DNA from: Geodermatophilus sp. DF01-2
Lineage (GTDB): Bacteria > Actinomycetota > Actinomycetes > Mycobacteriales > Geodermatophilaceae
Assembly: GCF_004571065.1 (NCBI RefSeq)
Contig: NZ_SPQN01000002.1
Coordinates: forward strand, 1-64,000
Length of the DNA: 64,000 nt
Reading direction: 5' to 3'
The translations under genes were made by a program, and so were the position numbers. Positions 59,192 through 64,000 of the stretch are shown in pieces. The notes beneath the pieces were generated by a model, which searched no databases, was not told where the DNA came from, and worked only from the letters and a program-made list of their open reading frames with translations. Each line of letters starts with the position of its first letter. Position 1 is the stretch's first letter.

Positions 59192-61292
59192 CGACACGGC
59201 GCCGCTCGGATCCCCGGGTGCATCGTCGGCCGAATGCGCCCTGACCGCGGTACTCGAGCGTCCGGACGCCGTTCCGGTGACGCTGGGGGCCGGGAAGCTG
59301 TTCATCGTTGACGTGCTGCACCCGGAGTTGCGCGGTGGCTGGGCGTGGGCGCTCGATACCGCGGCGCCTCGGCACCGGGTGAGCGCTACGGCACTCGGGT
59401 CCGTCGCTGGCGCCGACGCCGAGTTCCCGGACGCCGAGGGGCTGGCCGCGGGTGCCGCCGAGCTGGACCGGCTGCTGGCCGCGGGTGCGGAGCCGTTGGC
59501 GCGGGCCGCGGCGGCGTCGCGGGAGATCGCCCGCCTGTCGGCGGTGGTCGCGGTGTCGCTGGCGGAGTTCGCCCGGTGTCGGCCGGCGGCGCTGTTCGAT
59601 CGACAGCCCGGCGAGCGCGGGGCGATGTCGGCGGCGACCCGGGCGGCGCGGCCGGCGGCGCTGACCGAGGTCAGTGAGTGGGCGGTGGACGAGGTGGCGC
59701 CGACGCTGCGGATCAGCGGTGCGGCGGCCGGCGCGCAGCTGGCCGAGGCGCTGGTACTGGTCGAGCGGCTGCCGCGCACGCTGGAACTGTTCGGCCGGGG
59801 GGAGCTGAGCCCGGCGCATGCCCGGCAGATGGTGACCGTCGTGGGTCCGGTGGCCGATGACGGGCTGCGGGCCGACATCGAGGCGCACGTGCTGGGCCTG
59901 CTCGAGGACAAGACGCCGCCCCAGCTCGGGGACTGTGCCCGGCGGATCGTGCTGCGCCGTGATGCCGAGGCCGCCGCGCGCAAGCTGGTGGCCGCGGTCC
60001 GGGAGCGGGGGGTGCGGCTGCACGACCGCCGTGACGGCACCGCCACCGTGGCGATCGATCTGCCGCTGCCGGCCGCCGCGGCGATCTACCGGACCCTGGA
60101 GGCCCACGCCGAGCAGGCCCGGGTCGACGGTGACGAGCGGACCAAGCAGCAGCGGATGGCCGACGTCGTGCAGGACCTGATCTTGCGGCCCGGCGAACAC
60201 GGCATGCCGCCGGTCACCATCGCGCTCACTCTGGTGGCCACCCTGGAGACGATGCTCGGCGGCGCCGAACCCGGGCAGGTCGAGGGGCACCTGGTGCCGG
60301 CGGCGCTGGTCCGTGAGCTCGGCTACGCCTTCAGCCTGATGCCCCGCCCCGCCCCCCACCTCGACGATCTTCCGGACGGCGGGACGGGGTACGAACCGGC
60401 GACAACTCGTGCCCAGCCGGTTGCGGCCGGGCACGACGCCGACCACGTCGAGTCGGACACCGCCGCCGGCCATCCGGCGCCGCGCGTGCCGTCGACGAAG
60501 CCACCCGCGGGTCAGCAGCAGCCGGCGTCGCCTGCTGAGGTGCCGCTTCCCTCGCCGGGTGCTCGGCCCGAGTCGTCGACAGAACTGGAACCCGGACCGG
60601 TACTGGGACCTGAGCCCGACCCCGCACCTGAGCCCGGCCCCGGACCTGAGCCGGGACCGGGACCAGCACCCGGACCCGTACCCGTGCGGGACCGTTCACT
60701 CTCGGAATGGCTCTCGTGGGCCGCGGCACGCCACGAGGCCGCCATCCGGGAGGGGCTGGCCGGTGCCGCGCAGGCGATCCGCGATGGCGTGTGGACCGAT
60801 GGCGAGCTGCGCGCGGTCCTCGACCTGGGCGCGCTGATGGGGGTGCGCGACCTCGCCGGCACCGGTCTGGCGCATCGGCCGCACATCGCCATCGTCGACC
60901 AGCTGCGCGGCAGCCTGGTCGCCCTCACCGACGCCACCGGCATCCGCCGCGGTGCTGCCCTCGGCCCGCCCGGCGCGACCGACGGCTACACCCCGGGGGC
61001 CGAACTCGACCGGTTCGTCCGGCTACGTGATCGTCGCTGCCGTTTCGTGGGCTGCCGCGCCCGCGCTCGGAAGTGCGACCTCGACCACCGCCGAGAGTGG
61101 CCCGACGGGCCCACGTCTCATGACAACCTGTGTTGCACCTGCGAGCACCACCACCGGCTCAAGCACCAGGCACCGGGGTGGCATTTCGATGCGGCTGACG
61201 ACGGCGGCCTGGCGATCACCATGCCCAACGGCGAGGTGAGGGTCAGCCACCCACCCAGGTTTGGCACCGACCTCGACATCCCGCCCTATTGA
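59184..61292 (+). CDS. DUF222/HNH endonuclease-like (13E12 family), SOS-regulated
   Basis: 702 residues. The N-terminal DUF222 domain (~60-400) includes AEALVLVERLPRTLELFGRG, ELSPAHARQMVTVVGPV and KQQRMADVVQDLILRPGEHG. A ~90-residue low-complexity linker rich in Glu-Pro-Gly (GPEPGPGPAPGP) follows. The HNH domain is at the end (RCRFVGCRARARKCDLDHRR, EWPDGPTSHDNLCCTCEHHH, RLKHQ) with zinc Cys and catalytic His. Such genes are the mycobacterial 13E12 repeat family, several of which are LexA targets; the SOS box here fits. Possibly a selfish or DNA-repair nuclease. Confidence 0.92.
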   Translation: MFDDTAPLGSPGASSAECALTAVLERPDAVPVTLGAGKLFIVDVLHPELRGGWAWALDTAAPRHRVSATALGSVAGADAEFPDAEGLAAGAAELDRLLAAGAEPLARAAAASREIARLSAVVAVSLAEFARCRPAALFDRQPGERGAMSAATRAARPAALTEVSEWAVDEVAPTLRISGAAAGAQLAEALVLVERLPRTLELFGRGELSPAHARQMVTVVGPVADDGLRADIEAHVLGLLEDKTPPQLGDCARRIVLRRDAEAAARKLVAAVRERGVRLHDRRDGTATVAIDLPLPAAAAIYRTLEAHAEQARVDGDERTKQQRMADVVQDLILRPGEHGMPPVTIALTLVATLETMLGGAEPGQVEGHLVPAALVRELGYAFSLMPRPAPHLDDLPDGGTGYEPATTRAQPVAAGHDADHVESDTAAGHPAPRVPSTKPPAGQQQPASPAEVPLPSPGARPESSTELEPGPVLGPEPDPAPEPGPGPEPGPGPAPGPVPVRDRSLSEWLSWAAARHEAAIREGLAGAAQAIRDGVWTDGELRAVLDLGALMGVRDLAGTGLAHRPHIAIVDQLRGSLVALTDATGIRRGAALGPPGATDGYTPGAELDRFVRLRDRRCRFVGCRARARKCDLDHRREWPDGPTSHDNLCCTCEHHHRLKHQAPGWHFDAADDGGLAITMPNGEVRVSHPPRFGTDLDIPPY

Positions 61293-61331
61293 CGAAGGCG
61301 TGGGGACAGCCGCGGGACGAGACTGAACGCC

Positions 61332-62108
61332 GTGCCGATCGACTTCTCCGCGCCCGCCAACCGCAAGACCTACGCCGGCCGAGAGGTGGACGCCTCCTGG
61401 CGGGACGCAGTGCGGTCGCTGCTGGACCCGGCGGGGCTCGACGTCGCCGACGTCGGCTCCGGCGCCGGGATCTACGCCCGCGCCTGGGCCGAGCTGGGCG
61501 CCGCCAGCGTGGTGGGCGTGGACTCGAGCCCGGTGATGCTCTCCACTGCCGAGGAGGAGGCACGCGGCGACGACCGGCTCCGGTTCGTCCTCGGGGACGC
61601 CGCGGCCACCACCCTGCCCGACGCCTCCGCCGACGTCGTCTTCGAGCGGGCGCTGGTGCACCACGTGCCAGACCTGGACGCCGTCGTCACCGAGGCACGG
61701 CGGCTGCTGCGCCCCGGTGGCCACTGCCTCGTCCAGGACCGGACGGCCGACGACGTGCGTCAGGCCGCCAGCGCCCGGCATCCCCGCGGGTACCTGTTCG
61801 AGGTGTTCCCCCGCCTGCTCGACGTGGAGTTGGCGCGGCGTCCCGACGCCGAGGCCCTCGCCCGGCTGATGCGCGAGGCCGGCCTCGACGTCACGACGCA
61901 CGTCCTGTGGGAGGTGCGGGCCGTGCACCCGCACCGGGACACGTACCTGGAGGAGATCCGGCGGCGGAAGGGACGCTCGATCCTGCACGAGCTGGACGAC
62001 CGCGAGGTCGCCCGGCTCGTCGACGTCCTCGCCGCCCGCCTGCCGGTCGGCGAGCCGGTGGTGGAGACCGACCGCTGGACCCTCTGGACCGGCGTCCTGC
62101 CGTCGTGA
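61332..62108 (+). CDS. Class I SAM-dependent methyltransferase
   Basis: 258 residues. Rossmann-type methyltransferase: VADVGSGAGIYARAWAELGA (motif I), VVGVDSSPVMLSTAEEEA (Asp binding ribose), LRFVLGDAAATTLPDASADV, ALVHHVPDLDAVVTEARRLL and RPGGHCLVQDR. The substrate is unknown; the UbiE/Methyltransf_11 group is closest. The start is GTG 61332, moderately supported. Its stop overlaps an acetyltransferase-like gene (GTGA), so the two work in one operon. Confidence 0.92.
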   Translation: MPIDFSAPANRKTYAGREVDASWRDAVRSLLDPAGLDVADVGSGAGIYARAWAELGAASVVGVDSSPVMLSTAEEEARGDDRLRFVLGDAAATTLPDASADVVFERALVHHVPDLDAVVTEARRLLRPGGHCLVQDRTADDVRQAASARHPRGYLFEVFPRLLDVELARRPDAEALARLMREAGLDVTTHVLWEVRAVHPHRDTYLEEIRRRKGRSILHELDDREVARLVDVLAARLPVGEPVVETDRWTLWTGVLPS

Positions 62109-62809
62109 CCGCGGGCCATCCGTTGGCGGCCCTGCTCACCGAGGCGGCGGAGGGCCGCTTCCCGCCGGCGGACGGCGCCTGGCGGCGGGTGCCCCCGTGG
62201 CGGCCGGGGCTCGAGGCCGTCGTCGCGTTCACCGGGCACGCGGTGCTGGCGGTCGCGGACGACGTGACCGACGCCCGGCTGCACGAGCTCGGGGTGCACG
62301 GCCTCGGCGGCGCGCAGGACCCGCGCGTGGTCACCGCGCTCGCCGGCCCGGACGGGTGGATCGACAGCCTCGATGCGCTCCTCGTCGCCCGCGGCCGGGG
62401 CGGCGCGAGCCCGCTGGTGGAACGGCCCGACCTGCACGGCCACCCGCGAGCGTCCTTCGCGGCCGCCGTCCGCGGGAACCTGCGGGTCCTCGGCTTCCCC
62501 GACCCGGCCCGCTCGGCGGTGGCCGTCCTCGGCACCGGCGTCGGCGGGCTCACCGAGCTGAGCGTCGAGCTGGAGCCCGAGCGGCGGAGCCGCGGCGCGG
62601 GCGCGGCCCTCGTGCGGGCCGCGCTGGAGCAGGTGCCCGCCGGCGAGCCGGTCGTCGCCGCGGTCGCGCCGGGCAATGCGGCGAGCCTGCGAGCCGTGCT
62701 GGCGGCCGGCTTCGTGCCGGTCGGCTCGTCGCAGCTGTTCCGCCGGGCCGGCTCCGGAGTCCGGGGGCCGGCCGTTCCCGCGGGAACGTCGTCGAGCCCT
62801 CATCCTTGA
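62105..62809 (+). CDS. GNAT-family acetyltransferase-like protein
   Basis: 234 residues. The C-terminal GNAT fold has the acetyl-CoA signature ERRSRGAGAALVRAAL preceded by ELSVELEP, and NAASLRAVLAAGFVPVGSSQ near the end. The N-terminal ~120 residues are less typical (AVLAVADDVTDARLHELGVH, RVVTALAGPDGWIDSL). The substrate is unknown. Coupled to the methyltransferase by GTGA. Confidence 0.85.
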   Translation: MTAGHPLAALLTEAAEGRFPPADGAWRRVPPWRPGLEAVVAFTGHAVLAVADDVTDARLHELGVHGLGGAQDPRVVTALAGPDGWIDSLDALLVARGRGGASPLVERPDLHGHPRASFAAAVRGNLRVLGFPDPARSAVAVLGTGVGGLTELSVELEPERRSRGAGAALVRAALEQVPAGEPVVAAVAPGNAASLRAVLAAGFVPVGSSQLFRRAGSGVRGPAVPAGTSSSPHP

Positions 62810-62888
62810 CCACGTCTTCGCGGGAACGTCCGTCGGCGAGCCACCGGGCGCTCCGGATACGCGGACCGCACGGACGGTCGACGCAGGG

Positions 62889-63235
62889 TCAGCCCCAGGA
62901 CAACGCGGTCGGATCGTCGTCGATCTCGTGAAGCAGGCCGCGGACGTCCCGCGCGAAGGGAAGTTCGGGGTGTTCGTGCCAGCGCTCGTCGCGGTCACGC
63001 CAGTACAGCCGCCAGACGCCCCGTGACCTCAGGTACCGGAGACGCGCCACCGGGAAGCGGGTCCACTCCGGCCCGTCGTCCGGGCACCACGGCGCCCAGC
63101 GCTCCACGATCGTGACGTCGCGGCCGGAGACCTCCGCCTCGATCCGCACCTGGTGGAGAGCTCGTCCGGGCACACGACTGCGGCCCATCGCTGGACCGCC
63201 GCCAGCTCGAGCTCGGGAACGGCCGTCTGCGTCAT
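62889..63235 (-). pseudogene. DUF3024 protein, frameshifted
   Basis: From ATG 63235 the frame reads MTQTAVPELELAAVQRWAAV then VCPDELS. A shift near 63158 then moves to the frame HQVRIEAEVSGRDVTIVERW, WTRFPVARLRYLRSRGVWRL, YWRDRDERWHEH and LLHEIDDDPTALSWG, stopping at 62889. The two parts together are one DUF3024 protein of ~115 residues. The break is one missing or two extra bases in a CTCTCCACC run. No strong ribosome site is visible. Confidence 0.8.
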
Positions 63236-63364
63236 GCAGGTGGTCGCCGTGCTCGATCGCCGCTCGCGGGTCATGGACGTGGCCACCCTCGCCGAGGGAA
63301 CGCCGGCGCACGCCGCGGTCCCGACCGCCGAGGCGCTGGGCGCAGTGCCGACCCGCCGCGGACA

Positions 63365-63599
63365 GGCATCGCGCTGGCGCACGACCTGGCCTCGACCACC
63401 ACGAGCGGGAGCCCCGGCTCCAGCTCGAGTACGTGGTCGGCCCGCCGCTTGCGCTACCCCTCCGGCGGCCGGTGCCCGCGGGACAGCTCGGCCTGCACCG
63501 GGTACTGCTCGGGCATCCGCTCATCGGACCATCCGGCGCGCGAGCTGGTGGTACGTGGTCCCGGCAGGTGCCGGCTTCGTCGGGCCCGCGGACGGTCAC
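63365..63599 (-). pseudogene. Relic of type I restriction/DEAD-helicase R subunit
   Basis: Two frames and one read-through stop give about 75 residues typical of the N-terminus of type I restriction HsdR-like (EcoEI group) proteins: VTVRGPDEAGTCRDHV, then RAGWSDERMPEQYPVQAELS and GHRPPEG, a TAG at 63454-63456, then RKRRADHVLELEPGLPLVVV and EAR. The ending corresponds to the conserved (R/K)ADYVL...LAVVEAK nuclease segment. Everything downstream (helicase part) is missing, so this is a leftover of a lost restriction system. Confidence 0.62.
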
Positions 63600-63625
63600 G
63601 GAGAGAAGCTGCGGCGTTACGGGAC

Positions 63626-64000
63626 TCAGTCGTCTCCACCGTGCGCCGTCCAGGCGCCGACCGGCCGGTCCATCGACGCGAACACCTGGGCCGACCGCTC
63701 CGGGTGCAGCGCGACGAACAGCCCGTCGGCCTCGGCGAGCACGGTGTCGGGGTCGTCCTCGGCGACCAGCCGCGCGGTGGCGGTGGTGCGCGGGCCCTCG
63801 GTCTGTCCCATCTCCGCGGCGACCAGCAAGGGGACGCCGAGAGGCACCGGCCGGCGGTAGCGCACCGTGAGCGTGGCGGTCAGCCCGCCGCGCCCGGCCG
63901 TCCGCACGGCGCGAGCCAGCACGTGGTCGAGCAGGGTGGCCACCACCCCGCCGTGCACCAGCCCCGGCGGGCCCTCGTGCGGCTTGCCCACGGTGACCCG
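63626..64000 (-). CDS. PaaI-type hotdog thioesterase, N-terminus beyond edge
   Basis: At least 124 residues are visible and the frame runs off the right edge. HGKP-like opening HEGPPGLVHGGVVATLLDHV (catalytic HGG motif of the PaaI group), then ATLTVRYRRPVPLGVPLLVA and ATARLVAEDD. Thioesterases of this group release acids from CoA. The gene is 10 kb from the paa operon, so a link with phenylacetate is speculative. GTG 63991 is a possible internal start, but family members normally extend further upstream. Confidence 0.88.
   Translation of the reverse strand, partial: RVTVGKPHEGPPGLVHGGVVATLLDHVLARAVRTAGRGGLTATLTVRYRRPVPLGVPLLVAAEMGQTEGPRTTATARLVAEDDPDTVLAEADGLFVALHPERSAQVFASMDRPVGAWTAHGGDD

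Noticed and set aside
57711-60473. 920-codon minus-strand open frame
   Set aside because: It is antisense to the MFS, epimerase and HNH genes, all well recognised; composition (Arg/Gly/Gln/His-rich) is that of a shadow frame in GC-rich DNA.
62772-62787. GTTCCCGCGGGAAC palindrome as an operator
   Set aside because: It lies within the end of the acetyltransferase-like coding sequence, is built from GC-rich codons, and no regulator gene is adjacent.
63626-64000. Thioesterase as part of the phenylacetate operon
   Set aside because: The motif is PaaI-like, but the gene is 10 kb away on the other strand with unrelated genes between.

Overview
The window is very GC-rich, densely packed DNA from a high-GC actinobacterium. 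Gene content and protein style (many GTG starts, GTGA/ATGA stop-start overlaps, DivIVA-like protein, DUF222/HNH protein, actinobacterial SOS box, CmtR-like regulator) suggest Geodermatophilaceae or a close relative (Blastococcus, Geodermatophilus, Modestobacter). This is inferred by eye, not by a search. Layout, 1-13 kb: core genes. These are a partial hypothetical gene, a membrane protein, oligoribonuclease, tRNA-His, a UPF0060 protein, a decayed cation-efflux gene, a SulP anion transporter with a MerR regulator, an operon of two flavohaemoprotein-type genes plus a DivIVA-like gene, a MoaD-like/BNR-repeat pair and an L,D-transpeptidase. 13.0-18.8 kb: an integrated element in tRNA-Lys, bounded by 43-bp direct repeats. 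It carries an IS5-type transposase, a RibD/DHFR-like gene, an XRE regulator with a broken nucleotidyltransferase, and a frameshifted tyrosine integrase. A VapBC-like pair lies just outside it. 20-30 kb: PspC, TspO, an AraC regulator with a VOC protein, a K+ channel with TrkA domains and its small membrane partner, TetR, a TasA/camelysin-like secreted protein, an MFS transporter and DUF488. 30-35 kb: proline/ornithine catabolism (P5C dehydrogenase, ornithine aminotransferase, Lrp regulator, proline dehydrogenase). 35-38 kb: haem oxygenase coupled to a bacteriophytochrome with a PP2C phosphatase output. 38-42.5 kb: metal-response genes (CmtR-like repressor, CDF exporter with a Cys-rich tail, methyltransferase-like membrane proteins, BNR lipoprotein, Cys-rich copper-storage-type protein and an ArsR regulator). 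42.5-47.5 kb: SDR, polysaccharide deacetylase, secreted lipase, idi and an alpha/beta hydrolase. 47.5-53.6 kb: the phenylacetate locus (TetR/PaaR, paaK, paaABCDE) with a TetR-type palindrome in the divergent promoter. 54-64 kb: EthD-like protein, two MFS transporters, an ArsR-type regulator beside a 30-bp palindrome, an epimerase-like protein, an SOS-box-controlled DUF222/HNH protein, a methyltransferase and an acetyltransferase. Two broken genes (DUF3024 and a restriction-subunit remnant) follow, then a thioesterase cut by the window edge. The most unusual signals are non-coding. Two loci carry ~85-86 bp minisatellite arrays that each begin with the same 16-mer. Two hairpins 20 kb apart share an almost invariant loop. 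A third dispersed repeat has extended the 3' end of the haem oxygenase gene. Several genes, mainly in the island, carry one-base frameshifts that look either like decay or like assembly indels.
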